Below, piece after piece: positions 47,739-55,256 of a stretch of 64,000 nucleotides of DNA. Within the stretch, counting starts at the first letter, position 1. Each line of letters starts with the position of its first letter. The position numbers were made by a program, and so were the translations under genes. The notes beneath the pieces are model-generated. The model was not told where the DNA came from, did no database searches, and saw only the letters and a program-made list of their open reading frames with translations. This stretch comes from Novosphingobium flavum. GTDB taxonomy: Bacteria > Pseudomonadota > Alphaproteobacteria > Sphingomonadales > Sphingomonadaceae. The stretch spans positions 1-64,000 of the forward strand of contig NZ_JACLAW010000014.1 in NCBI RefSeq assembly GCF_014230315.1, read 5' to 3'.

Positions 47739-48296
47739 ATGGCGAGCCTCACCCTCAATGACCGTCCGGTCGATCTCGCGCTCGACCCGGAGACGCCGCT
47801 GCTCTGGGCGCTGCGCGATGGGGCCAATCTCACCGGCGCGAAATATGGCTGCGGTACCGGGGAATGCGGCGCCTGCATGGTGCTGGTCGACGGTGAGCCG
47901 CTGCCGGCCTGCACAATCACCCTGGCCGAGGCGCAGGGCCGCGCCGTGACCACGATCGAGGGGATCGGGCACGGCCAGCCGCTGGGCGTGCACCCGGTGC
48001 AGCAAGCCTTGCTCGACGAGCAGGCCTTCCAGTGCGGGTTCTGCACCCCAGGTCTCGTCATGGCGATCGCCGGCCTGCTGCGCCGCAATGCCCGCCCGTC
48101 GGATGACGAGATTCGCGCCGCGATCACCAACCTGTGCCGCTGCGGGGTCTATCCCCGCCTGATTCGGGCGGTGCGCCGTGTCACCGGGCCGGTTCTCCCG
48201 CCTCCGCCGCCGAGCCTCGAACAGGTGCCGCCGCCCGAGCCGACGCCGGTTGCGGGCACGATGGCGACTACCCCCAACGATGAAGGCGTCCAATGA
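47739..48296 (+). CDS. [2Fe-2S] small subunit of a molybdenum hydroxylase (CoxS/IorA-like)
   Basis: A 185-residue iron-sulphur subunit of the xanthine dehydrogenase family. First cluster: KYGCGTGECGACMVLVDGEPLPAC; second: QCGFCTPG and LCRCG. In the usual enzyme it passes electrons from a molybdopterin large subunit. No large or FAD subunit gene lies on either side. Pro-rich tail. Start ATG 47739 is weak in Shine-Dalgarno; the last base pairs overlap the arsC-type gene (ATGA), so the two are co-translated. Confidence 0.9.
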   Translation: MASLTLNDRPVDLALDPETPLLWALRDGANLTGAKYGCGTGECGACMVLVDGEPLPACTITLAEAQGRAVTTIEGIGHGQPLGVHPVQQALLDEQAFQCGFCTPGLVMAIAGLLRRNARPSDDEIRAAITNLCRCGVYPRLIRAVRRVTGPVLPPPPPSLEQVPPPEPTPVAGTMATTPNDEGVQ

Positions 48297-48637
48297 AGGC
48301 AACGATCTGGCACAACCCGGCCTGCGGTACCTCGCGCAAGACCCTCGCAATTCTGCGGGAAGCACCGGGCGTTGAGGTGACGGTAGTGGAATATCTCAAG
48401 ACCCCGCCGAGTGCGGAAAAGCTGGCCCAACTCTACCGCGATGCCGGGATAACCCCGCAGCAGGGGCTGCGCCTGCGCGGCACCGAGGCTGCGGCGCGCG
48501 GCCTGCCGGAGGCGGACGATGCCACGGTCCTGGCGGCGATGGCGGCCGAGCCGGTCCTGATCGAGCGGCCGCTGGTTGAGACCGGCAAGGGTGTCCGCCT
48601 GTGCCGCCCCCAGGACAAGGTGTGCGAGATTCTCTAA
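48293..48637 (+). CDS. arsC: Arsenate reductase, glutaredoxin-coupled family
   Basis: A 114-residue ArsC/Spx-fold protein. The active site is NPACGTSRKTL with Cys11, and later PVLIERPLVETGKGVRLCRP matches the catalytic arginine region. It would reduce arsenate using glutathione/glutaredoxin; family members YfgD-like may do another job. Translationally coupled to the Fe-S subunit above. No arsB, arsR or acr gene is near. Confidence 0.9.
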   Translation: MKATIWHNPACGTSRKTLAILREAPGVEVTVVEYLKTPPSAEKLAQLYRDAGITPQQGLRLRGTEAAARGLPEADDATVLAAMAAEPVLIERPLVETGKGVRLCRPQDKVCEIL

Positions 48638-48805
48638 GCGCCGGCGCTGATTGGCTCAGCGGCTCGCCGACAGGGCGGCACGGTCTGCCGAGCGGCGGGG
48701 GACCGGTCCAATGTCGGAACGTTGCCCCTTCGCTGCCTGCTTGCCAAGCTGCAGCAAATTTGCAATCGCCTTGGCCAACAAGAAGTTGCGGGACCGACGA
48801 CCAGC

Positions 48806-49441
48806 ATGACCTCTTCCGAACTCGCCCGCGAGAATCTGTCGCTCAAAGTAAAGCGCCGGGTAAAGTCGATGCTGGGGCCTTGGGGCATCTTCTTTGAAGG
48901 CTTCCTGCGCCACCCGGTCATGGTCGGCTCGATCATTCCCTCGTCGCGCTTCACCGTGATCAAGATGCTTTCCCGCGTGCGCTGGGACGAGTGCAGGCTG
49001 TTTGTCGAATATGGTCCCGGCGTCGGCACCTTCTGTCGCCCGGTGCTCGATCGGCTGCGCCGCGACGGCCAGCTGATCGTGATCGACACCAATCCGCTGT
49101 TCATCGACTATCTGCGCCAGACCATCAGCGACAGCCGCTTCACCGCGGTGCTCGGCTCGGCCGCCGATGTCGAGGATATCGTCCGCGCCCACGGCCATGA
49201 CCATGCCGACTACGTGCTGTCGGGCCTGCCCTTCTCGACCCTGCCCGATGGGGTCGGTCCCGCGATCGCGGCGGCAACGCACCGTGTGCTGCGGCCGGGC
49301 GGGGCCTTCCTCGTCTACCAGTTCACCGCCCGCGCGCGCGATTTCATGGCGCGCCACTTCACCCGGATCGACAGCGGGTTCGAATGGCTCAACATCATGC
49401 CCAGCTTCCTCTTCTGGGGCTGGAAGGACGACGCGGCCTGA
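48806..49441 (+). CDS. Phospholipid N-methyltransferase-like protein (COG3963 type)
   Basis: A 211-residue SAM-binding protein. N-terminal basic helix (RVKSMLGPWGIFFEGFLRHP) then GSIIPSSRFTVIKML, motif I VEYGPGVGTFCRPVLDRL, ADYVLSGLPFSTLP and VLRPGGAFLVYQF. This matches the PmtA-like group that methylates phosphatidylethanolamine; the rRNA-dimethylase fold is shared, so another substrate is possible. ATG 48806 chosen over TTG 48722. It stands alone. Confidence 0.75.
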   Translation: MTSSELARENLSLKVKRRVKSMLGPWGIFFEGFLRHPVMVGSIIPSSRFTVIKMLSRVRWDECRLFVEYGPGVGTFCRPVLDRLRRDGQLIVIDTNPLFIDYLRQTISDSRFTAVLGSAADVEDIVRAHGHDHADYVLSGLPFSTLPDGVGPAIAAATHRVLRPGGAFLVYQFTARARDFMARHFTRIDSGFEWLNIMPSFLFWGWKDDAA

Positions 49442-49445
49442 TGTT

Positions 49446-49465
49446 CGGGGGCTGCGAGGCCCCCG
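49446..49465. terminator. Hairpin between convergent genes
   Basis: A 7-bp stem (CGGGGGC ... GCCCCCG) with a 6-nt loop lies between the 3' ends of the methyltransferase-like and membrane protein genes. No T-run follows on either strand. Confidence 0.45.
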
Positions 49466-49469
49466 CACC

Positions 49470-50285
49470 CTAGTCGAAGGTCGCGCTCAGCCGGTCTTCC
49501 CCCGGACCCGCGAGTTGCGCGTGAGTCGCCGCCAGAGCAGCCACGAAAGTCAGGCCCATGCCCGCTTCCAGCGCGGCGGAAATCACCGCGGCGACGATCC
49601 TCGCCGCATGGGCAGGCATGACCAGCGCCAGCACGATGCCGACGAGGCCCATCACGATCGCCATCACCAGCCCCAGCGTCAGCACGATCAGCGCATAGAA
49701 CACCAGCACCCGCCCGCCGTTGCCGCGGGTCAGCGCCCAGGACCGGCGCAGCGCGCGCAAGGGACTGCGCATCTGTTCGACCGCGATCACCGGCGCGGCC
49801 AGCGAGGTCCGCACCCAGAGGTAGATCCCGGCGACGATCATGGCCGCCAGCCCGGCCGAGACCAGCACCTGCGATCCCGTGAGGCCCAGCACGGTGAGCA
49901 CTGCCAGCGCGGCTCCACCAGCGGCAAAACCGAACAGGATCTGCGAGCCGAGATAGGGCAGCAGGGCAACGAAACCGAGCCGGATCGCCTCGCCCACGGT
50001 GGGGCGGCTGCGGTCGGTCATCAGCGTCAGCAGGCCGAGCGTGCCGGCCGCCTGGACCAGCGCCATCGGCAGGGAAACCGGCATGGTCTGCGCATAGTAG
50101 TCGGCGGCAAAGGCCAGCATCGCCTGCTGGTCGGCCCCGGCCGGGGGCGAGGGCTGGGGGAAGAGGAGGGAGAAAGCGAGGATCGGGAGGAGGTAGAATA
50201 CCCCGGAGAGCGCGAACAGGACCTCGCGGTTGGCGCGGATCGCGGCGGTGGCCTGTTGCCAGGCCTGGTTGCTGTCGAAAATCAT
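49470..50285 (-). CDS. Polytopic inner-membrane protein
   Basis: A 271-residue protein with about six hydrophobic segments and the motif [13 protein letters not shown] between helices, which is typical of the glycerophosphodiester-phosphodiesterase membrane-domain-like family seen in many sphingomonads. No catalytic residue is recognised. Start is ATG 50285 next to AAGGGGG, divergent to lipB with 41 bp between starts. Role unknown. Confidence 0.75.
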   Translation of the reverse strand: MIFDSNQAWQQATAAIRANREVLFALSGVFYLLPILAFSLLFPQPSPPAGADQQAMLAFAADYYAQTMPVSLPMALVQAAGTLGLLTLMTDRSRPTVGEAIRLGFVALLPYLGSQILFGFAAGGAALAVLTVLGLTGSQVLVSAGLAAMIVAGIYLWVRTSLAAPVIAVEQMRSPLRALRRSWALTRGNGGRVLVFYALIVLTLGLVMAIVMGLVGIVLALVMPAHAARIVAAVISAALEAGMGLTFVAALAATHAQLAGPGEDRLSATFD

Positions 50286-50326
50286 CCCCCTTGATAACCG
50301 CAGCGAATGGCGCCACGCAACGCGCG

Positions 50327-51001
50327 ATGCAGGCCGATCCCATTTCGCTCCTTCCGGACACCATCGAATGGCGCCGCGAGACCGCGCAGGTGCCCTATCG
50401 CGCGGCGCTGGAGGAGATGGAGCGGCGCAACGCGGCCATTGCCGAAGGGACGGCGCGCGAGCTGGTCTGGCTGCTCGAACATCCTCCGGTCTATACCGCC
50501 GGCACCAGCGCGGCGGCGGCCGAACTGCTCGATCCGCGCTTCGAGGTGGTCGAGGCCGGGCGCGGCGGGCGCTACACCTATCACGGCCCCGGTCAGCGCA
50601 TCGGCTATGTCCTGCTCGACCTGCGGACCCGCGCGCGCGACGTGCGCGGCTTCGTCCACGCCATCGAGGGCTGGGTGATCGACACGCTCGGCTCCTTCGG
50701 GGTCGAGGCCTGGCGCGCCGAGGGGCGGATCGGGATCTGGACGCGGGATATCGACGGGACCGAGGCGAAAATCGGGGCGATCGGGGTGCGCATCCGGCGG
50801 TGGGTGACCATGCACGGGTTTTCGGTCAACCTTTCGCCCGATCTTTCGCACTTCACCGGGATCGTCCCCTGCGGGATCGACGAATTCGGGGTGACGAGCC
50901 TAGCGCGGCTCGGGCTTGCGGTCTCGGCCGAGGAATGGGACACCGCCTTGCTGGCCCAGGCTCCGGCATTTCTTGCCAAGCTCGATACGCCCTGCCCTTG
51001 A
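50327..51001 (+). CDS. lipB: Octanoyl-[acyl-carrier-protein]:protein octanoyltransferase
   Basis: A 224-residue cytoplasmic LipB that moves octanoate from ACP to lipoyl-dependent enzymes. Family signatures: [38 protein letters not shown] (catalytic Lys) and FTGIVPCGI (catalytic Cys). ATG 50327 is taken; TTG 50291 is the alternative. LipA is not in view. A lipoprotein gene follows after 20 bp. Confidence 0.95.
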   Translation: MQADPISLLPDTIEWRRETAQVPYRAALEEMERRNAAIAEGTARELVWLLEHPPVYTAGTSAAAAELLDPRFEVVEAGRGGRYTYHGPGQRIGYVLLDLRTRARDVRGFVHAIEGWVIDTLGSFGVEAWRAEGRIGIWTRDIDGTEAKIGAIGVRIRRWVTMHGFSVNLSPDLSHFTGIVPCGIDEFGVTSLARLGLAVSAEEWDTALLAQAPAFLAKLDTPCP

Positions 51002-51021
51002 GTATGACCGGAGTTCCGTCG

Positions 51022-51297
51022 ATGCGCCTCGCCTGCCTTGCCCTCGTGATTGCCCTGCCGCTGGCCGGCTGCAAGGGGTCGGACAACAAGCAGGCCACGG
51101 CCTCGGGCGAGATCCTGCCGGGATCGGCCAGCGACGCCATGCTGCCGGAAGACCGTCTGACCTCGCAGCCGCCGCTCGATCCGGGGGCGGAGCGGGGCCC
51201 GCGCGCCAAGGGCGAGGCCAAGGCGACTGACGCGGCGGACGAGGCGGCCACCGATGCGGCGGCTCTGGCGCCGGCGGCAACCGCCGCCGCGCAGTAA
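51022..51297 (+). CDS. Small putative lipoprotein
   Basis: A 91-residue protein with a type II signal sequence: MRLACLALVIALPLAGC, Cys being the lipidation residue, followed by an Ala/Asp/Glu-rich, probably disordered tail. ATG 51022 follows GGAG; ATG 51004 would add six residues. No conserved domain recognised. It may be co-transcribed with lipB. Confidence 0.75.
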   Translation: MRLACLALVIALPLAGCKGSDNKQATASGEILPGSASDAMLPEDRLTSQPPLDPGAERGPRAKGEAKATDAADEAATDAAALAPAATAAAQ

Positions 51298-51316
51298 GCG
51301 AGCGCGAGGCGCGGGG

Positions 51317-51664
51317 ATGACCACGGTCCTGCTGCTGGCCCTGTCCAACCTGTTCATGACCACGGCGTGGTACTGGCACCTGCGGGGCGGGCCGACCGTG
51401 GCCATGACCCGGCCGATCGTGATGGTGATCCTCGTCAGCTGGGGGATCGCGCTGATCGAATATTGCCTGGCCGTGCCCGCCAACCGCATCGGCTATGCCA
51501 GCGGGTGGAGCGCGGGGCAGCTCAAGATCGTGCAGGAAGCGATTTCGCTGATCGTGTTCGCGGGCTTCATGGTGGCCGTGCTGGGCGAGCCGCTGCACTG
51601 GCGCCACGCCGCCGCCTTCCTGTGCCTGATGGGCGCCGTGGGCTTCCTGTTCGTGGGCAAGTGA
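51317..51664 (+). CDS. DUF486 (DMT-like) membrane protein
   Basis: A 115-residue protein with four hydrophobic helices: TVLLLALSNLFMTTAWYWHL, PIVMVILVSWGIALIEYCLAVPANRIGY, LIVFAGFMVAVL and AAFLCLMGAVGFLFVGK. The sequence PANRIGYxxGWSxGQLKIVQE is diagnostic of DUF486. Small-multidrug-resistance-like topology, function unproven. Separate from the lipoprotein by 19 bp. Confidence 0.88.
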   Translation: MTTVLLLALSNLFMTTAWYWHLRGGPTVAMTRPIVMVILVSWGIALIEYCLAVPANRIGYASGWSAGQLKIVQEAISLIVFAGFMVAVLGEPLHWRHAAAFLCLMGAVGFLFVGK

Positions 51665-51799
51665 CGGCGAAGTTGACGAAGTTGACAGGGTTCTGAACGA
51701 AAAAATTCGGCCTGCCCGTTGCCCCGGATCACGGGCGGAAACGAAGGGGCAAAGGTGCGCATGGGCAGGACCCTACCAGCGCGGCGCCGAGTAGGAAAA

Positions 51800-52114
51800 T
51801 CAGCGGGACAGCCACCACGCCCCGGCGGCAGCGAGGGCCAGCACCTGCAGGGCCGCGACCGTGTGCAGGCGGGCGCAGAAGGGCTGCTTGCGGGTCTTGT
51901 GGCGGAACAGGGCGCGGCCGGCGTAGGCGCCGGGCGTGCCCCCGAAAAAGGCCAGTTGCAGCAGCCGCGCTTCGGAAATCCGGCGGCGGCCGCGCTCGGC
52001 CAGGGCCTTGTCGATGCCGAAGGCGGCGAAGCTGACGAAGTTCAGGACAATCAGCGCGGTGGCGAGGTTGGCGGCAAGGTTGGCGGCCAGATCGGGAGCA
52101 AGTTCGCGCAGCAT
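51800..52114 (-). CDS. DUF1294 membrane protein
   Basis: A 104-residue protein with two or three hydrophobic segments and the DUF1294 pattern FAAFGIDKALAERGRRRISE ... FGGTPGAYAGRALFRHKTRKQPF. ATG 52114 follows AAGGA. Function unknown. Convergent with the DUF486 gene and divergent from the DUF1801 gene. Confidence 0.85.
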   Translation of the reverse strand: MLRELAPDLAANLAANLATALIVLNFVSFAAFGIDKALAERGRRRISEARLLQLAFFGGTPGAYAGRALFRHKTRKQPFCARLHTVAALQVLALAAAGAWWLSR

Positions 52115-52182
52115 CCGTTTTCCTTGGCGCGGCGGCACCGTGCGGTAAACTTGCCGCCGCCGATTGTCCCCGAGGAAAACCC

Positions 52183-52581
52183 ATGTCCGATTTCGACCAG
52201 ACCCAGGCCCCCCGCATGATCGACCAACGCATCGCCGAGCTTGGCGACTGGCGCGGCGAAACGCTCGCCCGCGTGCGCCAGATGATCCACGAGGCGCTGC
52301 CCGAAGTGACGGAAACGTGGAAATGGCGCGGCGTGCCGGTGTGGGAGCAGGGCGGGATCATCTGCACCGGGGAAACGTACAAGCAGGTGGTCAAGCTCAC
52401 CTTCGCCAAGGGGGCCGCGCTGGCGGACCCGGCCGGGCTGTTCAACGCCAGCCTTGAGGGCAACGTGCGCCGCGCGATCGACCTGCGCGAGGGCGAGACG
52501 CTCGACCGGCCAGCCTTCACCGCGCTGATCAAGGCCGCCGCGGCGCTTAACCTTGGGAAGCAAAGGCTGTCCAAACGGTAA
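52183..52581 (+). CDS. DUF1801 family protein
   Basis: A 132-residue soluble protein with the DUF1801 (YdhG-like) pattern: RVRQMIHEALPEVTETWKWRGVPVWEQGG and KLTFAKGAALADPAGLFN. ATG 52183 preceded by GAGGAAAA. Role unknown; members often sit alone. Confidence 0.85.
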   Translation: MSDFDQTQAPRMIDQRIAELGDWRGETLARVRQMIHEALPEVTETWKWRGVPVWEQGGIICTGETYKQVVKLTFAKGAALADPAGLFNASLEGNVRRAIDLREGETLDRPAFTALIKAAAALNLGKQRLSKR

Positions 52582-52657
52582 TGCTGTGGCCACCGCGCGG
52601 GCAAGGCGGATGAGGCAGTTTCATACCGGGTCGACCCGACCCCGGAGGAGACATGCC

Positions 52658-52849
52658 ATGAATCGTATCGCGATTGCTCTCGCCAGCGCTCTCACCCTCT
52701 CGCTCGCCGCCGCGCCCGCGACCTCGTTCGCCGCGCCGTGCAAGGATTCCAAGGGCAAGTTCATCAAGTGCCCCCCGGCCAAGGCCGCCGCCCCGGTGAA
52801 GAAGGGGCCGTGCAAGGACGCCAAGGGCAAGTTCATCAAGTGCAAGTGA
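52658..52849 (+). CDS. Small secreted Cys/Lys-rich repeat protein (63 aa)
   Basis: A 63-residue protein behind a strong GGAGGAG. The first 25 residues form a Sec signal (MNRIAIALASALTLSLAAAPATSFA). The mature part is basic and holds two copies of PCKDxKGKFIKC joined by PPAKAAAPVKKG. Paired cysteines 10 residues apart may bind metal or form disulphides in the periplasm. I know no function. Confidence 0.75.
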   Translation: MNRIAIALASALTLSLAAAPATSFAAPCKDSKGKFIKCPPAKAAAPVKKGPCKDAKGKFIKCK

Positions 52850-53000
52850 CCTGATCGGCAATCCGTTCTCGGTGGAGCCCCAGGGGGCGTCGGGGCTGGG
52901 GAGGGTCGCACAAGTCTCCCCGGCCCCTTCCATTTGCAGTGCGCCCGCGACAATCCCCCGCCGCGCCGCTATGGCGCTGGCGCAACCGGAGGAACCGACG

Positions 53001-53309
53001 ATGAGCGCGAGCGACGACGACTACGTCTATGACGAGGACAGCGGCGAATGGATGGCCGCGAGCGAACTCGCCGCCAAGAAAGCGGCCGAAGGCGCGGTGG
53101 AAGTGCGCGACGCGGTGGGGAATATCCTTGCCGACGGCGACCAGGTGACCCTGATCAAGGACCTGACCGTGAAAGGCGCCGGGCAGACGCTCAAGCAAGG
53201 CACCCTGATCAAGTCCATCCGCCTGACCGGCGACGCGCAGGAGATCGACTGCAAGTTCGACGGGATCAAGGGACTGGTGCTGCGGGCGGAGTTCGTGCGC
53301 AAGCGGTGA
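53001..53309 (+). CDS. PhnA/YjdM C-terminal-domain protein
   Basis: A 102-residue protein with the PhnA C-terminal pattern VRDAVGNILADGDQVTLIKDLTVKGAGQTLKQGTLIKSIRL and FVRKR. The N-terminus is acidic (SASDDDYVYDEDSGEW) and lacks the zinc-ribbon cysteines of full-length YjdM. Not evidence for phosphonate use, since no phn operon is here. ATG 53001 follows GGAGGAA. Confidence 0.85.
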   Translation: MSASDDDYVYDEDSGEWMAASELAAKKAAEGAVEVRDAVGNILADGDQVTLIKDLTVKGAGQTLKQGTLIKSIRLTGDAQEIDCKFDGIKGLVLRAEFVRKR

Positions 53310-53330
53310 TTTTTTAAGGTTGAAGGGTAG

Positions 53331-53367
53331 GCGCGAGGGCCATTGCCCTCGCGCTCCCGGGAATTTG
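53331..53367 (+). repeat. GC-rich hairpin repeat, copy A
   Basis: A 10-bp perfect stem (GCGCGAGGGC/GCCCTCGCGC, loop CATT) followed by TCCCGGGAATTTG, between the PhnA-like gene and the next small gene. It recurs at 53796-53830 and inverted at 55201-55235. Confidence 0.8.
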
Positions 53368-53439
53368 CTGCGTTGCAGCGCGGCCTGTAGGCTGCGGCCA
53401 GCCGCGGTTCTTGGCGGCGATTCTCAAGGGAGTGCCGCC

Positions 53440-53793
53440 ATGCCTGCCGACCGCCCCTACCAGTTCAACCTCGCCCCGCAGACCCTGATGCAAGCCATCA
53501 ACCCGTGGACCTGGAATTTCGATGGGGACCAGATCGGCCTCGTCAACATCGCCATCGGCGAAACCAAACACCCCGAACTCGAACGCGACGTGCTGGAAGA
53601 AGTCGGCTCCTACGGCCGGCAGATCGGCCACATCGGCGAAGCGCTGGAAGTGCTGATCGACCACTTCGCCGGGAAAGAGGGCCTAACCCCAGCGGAGCGC
53701 GATGCGCTGGCGGTGGTCAAGGGCGACCTCGCGCGGATTCGCCAGATCAAGGCGCGGGGGGTGAAGGGGAAAGGTGCGGGGAAGAAGAAGTGA
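53440..53793 (+). CDS. Hypothetical protein between repeat copies A and B
   Basis: A 117-residue soluble protein, mostly alpha-helical in appearance. It starts MPADRPYQFNLAPQTLMQAINPWTWNF and ends in a Lys/Gly-rich tail (VKGKGAGKKK). ATG 53440 follows AAGGGAG. The gene lies exactly between two direct copies of the GC-rich hairpin. Family not recognised. Confidence 0.65.
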   Translation: MPADRPYQFNLAPQTLMQAINPWTWNFDGDQIGLVNIAIGETKHPELERDVLEEVGSYGRQIGHIGEALEVLIDHFAGKEGLTPAERDALAVVKGDLARIRQIKARGVKGKGAGKKK

Positions 53794-53795
53794 AT

Positions 53796-53830
53796 GTGAG
53801 GGCCATCGCCCTCGCGCTCCCGGGTATTTG
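53796..53830 (+). repeat. GC-rich hairpin repeat, copy B
   Basis: Same element as copy A, starting 3 bp after the small gene's stop: stem GTGAGGGC/GCCCTCGC with one G-T pair, loop CATC, then GCTCCCGGGTATTTG. It marks the edge of the low-GC islet. Confidence 0.8.
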
Positions 53831-53909
53831 TCGCGCGAATGAACCATTCGAGCACGTCAATAGATCGACTATGGCGGCATCTGGTATACTATCACCATTC
53901 CCCACCCAG

Positions 53910-54623
53910 TTAAATTAAAGAACCGGTCCCCCCAGCGCGACGGCGGGTCTCTTGTTGCCTGTCTGTCAAAACGTCGAACCACATTCGCTGAGTTTGGCTA
54001 ATCATAAATTCTAATTCTTCATATGAAAATAGGCGCATTCCATCTTCTGGAATTATGCGAATGCTGCGTCCGTCTTCCTTAGAGAACTGAATTATTTCTC
54101 CATGAACTTCATCATAGTCGGGGTTGTTAACCCGTACCGCATGGAATTGGATGGAGAATATAAAGCGAATACCTTCCCGAGTCAGGCGTTTGCCTTTTCG
54201 GGGGTCGACGAAAGGAATGGTGATTCGATCCGGATAAACGAAAAGAGCCGGTGACCACGCTTGGAGTTTAGGGCCGACAGAAAATGAAATCGGCCACCCT
54301 TCAAGCTCTAACGCATTCACCTTGTGCTGAGCGCAATAGTCGTACAGTTGCCGGGCGACAGGGAGGTTCATGCCCTCTTCCTCGGGGGACCTACATCTCT
54401 TCTTAATGTGGCTTTCGACTGCATCCCATGAATCTCGTACCGATTCGAAAATGCCGGGTTGGCGATTAACGATACCGGGAAATTCCGAGCGAGTTGGGTT
54501 GTAGTTCGGCCCTATCCCGCCGCTCTTTACCTGAACGAGCGCATGCCAGCGCATGTCCTCAGGTAGCGTCGATATCCTAGCTAAGTCTGTAATAGGTAAG
54601 TGGCGTATCTTCGGTAGGCTCAT
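53910..54623 (-). CDS. Candidate SocB-like toxin partner of SocA
   Basis: A 237-residue soluble protein. Start ATG 54623 follows GGAGG by 6 nt and overlaps the end of the antitoxin gene by 47 bp, so translation is coupled. Sequence features: charged, beta-alpha mixture, with IPFVDPRKGKRLTREGIRFIFSIQFH, DGMRLFSYEELEFMI and an Arg-rich, Gly-rich end (RRRAGGTGSLI). The layout matches SocA-SocB of Caulobacter, where SocB blocks the DNA polymerase sliding clamp and SocA delivers it to ClpXP; the resemblance to SocB is from memory and is moderate. GC content is far below the window average, a sign of transfer. Confidence 0.65.
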   Translation of the reverse strand: MSLPKIRHLPITDLARISTLPEDMRWHALVQVKSGGIGPNYNPTRSEFPGIVNRQPGIFESVRDSWDAVESHIKKRCRSPEEEGMNLPVARQLYDYCAQHKVNALELEGWPISFSVGPKLQAWSPALFVYPDRITIPFVDPRKGKRLTREGIRFIFSIQFHAVRVNNPDYDEVHGEIIQFSKEDGRSIRIIPEDGMRLFSYEELEFMISQTQRMWFDVLTDRQQETRRRAGGTGSLI

Positions 54624-55155
54624 TTGCGACCTCCAATTTGTCAGCCAAAAACCAGTGGCTTTTATAGCCATCTAGAATCGCCTTATTTGACATCCGCAAC
54701 CCTAGCATATGTTCGCTCTTTGATCTCCTATAGACCTTATGCCACGCGCTGCCGGATGCATGGGAGAGCGCTACCAATTGGCCTGGAGACAAATTTCTCA
54801 ATGAATTAATCACGCTGTTGCATATCGAAATTGTATCTGAATCGAGCTCTATATTTATATCTAGCAACTCACCAGTTCTAATATTTTTTCGAAATGCCTT
54901 ACGGGTAATTGGTTCTGAGCCAAAATCTTTAAATTCAGAATATATTGCTGGGTGCACGGGCCCGTGCGTCCACGCTTCAAAATATCCGGTAACTAGTGCC
55001 TTTTTCTTTTGCAGAAGGTGGGCTCCGTGAACGAAGTACAGAAGCTTTTGCAGAGTCAGGTTGGTTATAGGCTTGTGGATAACTTCAATAATTAAGTTCG
55101 CTACGGCACGGGGGTCGTAGAGTCCGTCACCCAGATCGGTTGTTCCCGAATTCAC
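54577..55155 (-). CDS. socA: SocA/Panacea-domain (DUF4065) antitoxin
   Basis: A 192-residue protein whose N-terminal 130 residues are a DUF4065/Panacea domain: YDPRAVANLIIEV, NLTLQKLLYFVHGAHLL, FEAWTHGPVHPAIYSEFKDFG and PITR, then LSPGQLVALSHASGSAWHKVY. This domain neutralises many unrelated toxins; in Caulobacter SocA acts as a ClpXP adaptor. The start is GTG 55155, with only weak Shine-Dalgarno (AAGTGA). First gene of a two-gene module in AT-rich DNA. Confidence 0.85.
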   Translation of the reverse strand: MNSGTTDLGDGLYDPRAVANLIIEVIHKPITNLTLQKLLYFVHGAHLLQKKKALVTGYFEAWTHGPVHPAIYSEFKDFGSEPITRKAFRKNIRTGELLDINIELDSDTISICNSVINSLRNLSPGQLVALSHASGSAWHKVYRRSKSEHMLGLRMSNKAILDGYKSHWFLADKLEVANEPTEDTPLTYYRLS

Positions 55156-55200
55156 GTTTTTGTCACTTAGTTGTCGCCATGCTGGCGGATCACCCGTTTT

Positions 55201-55235
55201 CGGGAGCGCGAGGGCGATGGCCCTCGCACTTTCCC
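55201..55235 (-). repeat. GC-rich hairpin repeat, copy C (inverted)
   Basis: Inverted copy of elements A and B: CGGGA then a stem GCGCGAGGGC/GCCCTCGCAC with loop GATG. It lies between the antitoxin start and the nrdB 3' end and may also end the nrdB transcript. Together with copy B it brackets the toxin-antitoxin pair. Confidence 0.8.
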
Positions 55236-55256
55236 TTTTCTTTCTACCCTAAAACC

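Noticed and set aside
53910..54623. Restriction or nuclease gene beside the antitoxin
   Set aside because: No PD-(D/E)xK, HNH or GIY-YIG pattern seen; SocB-like is the better fit.
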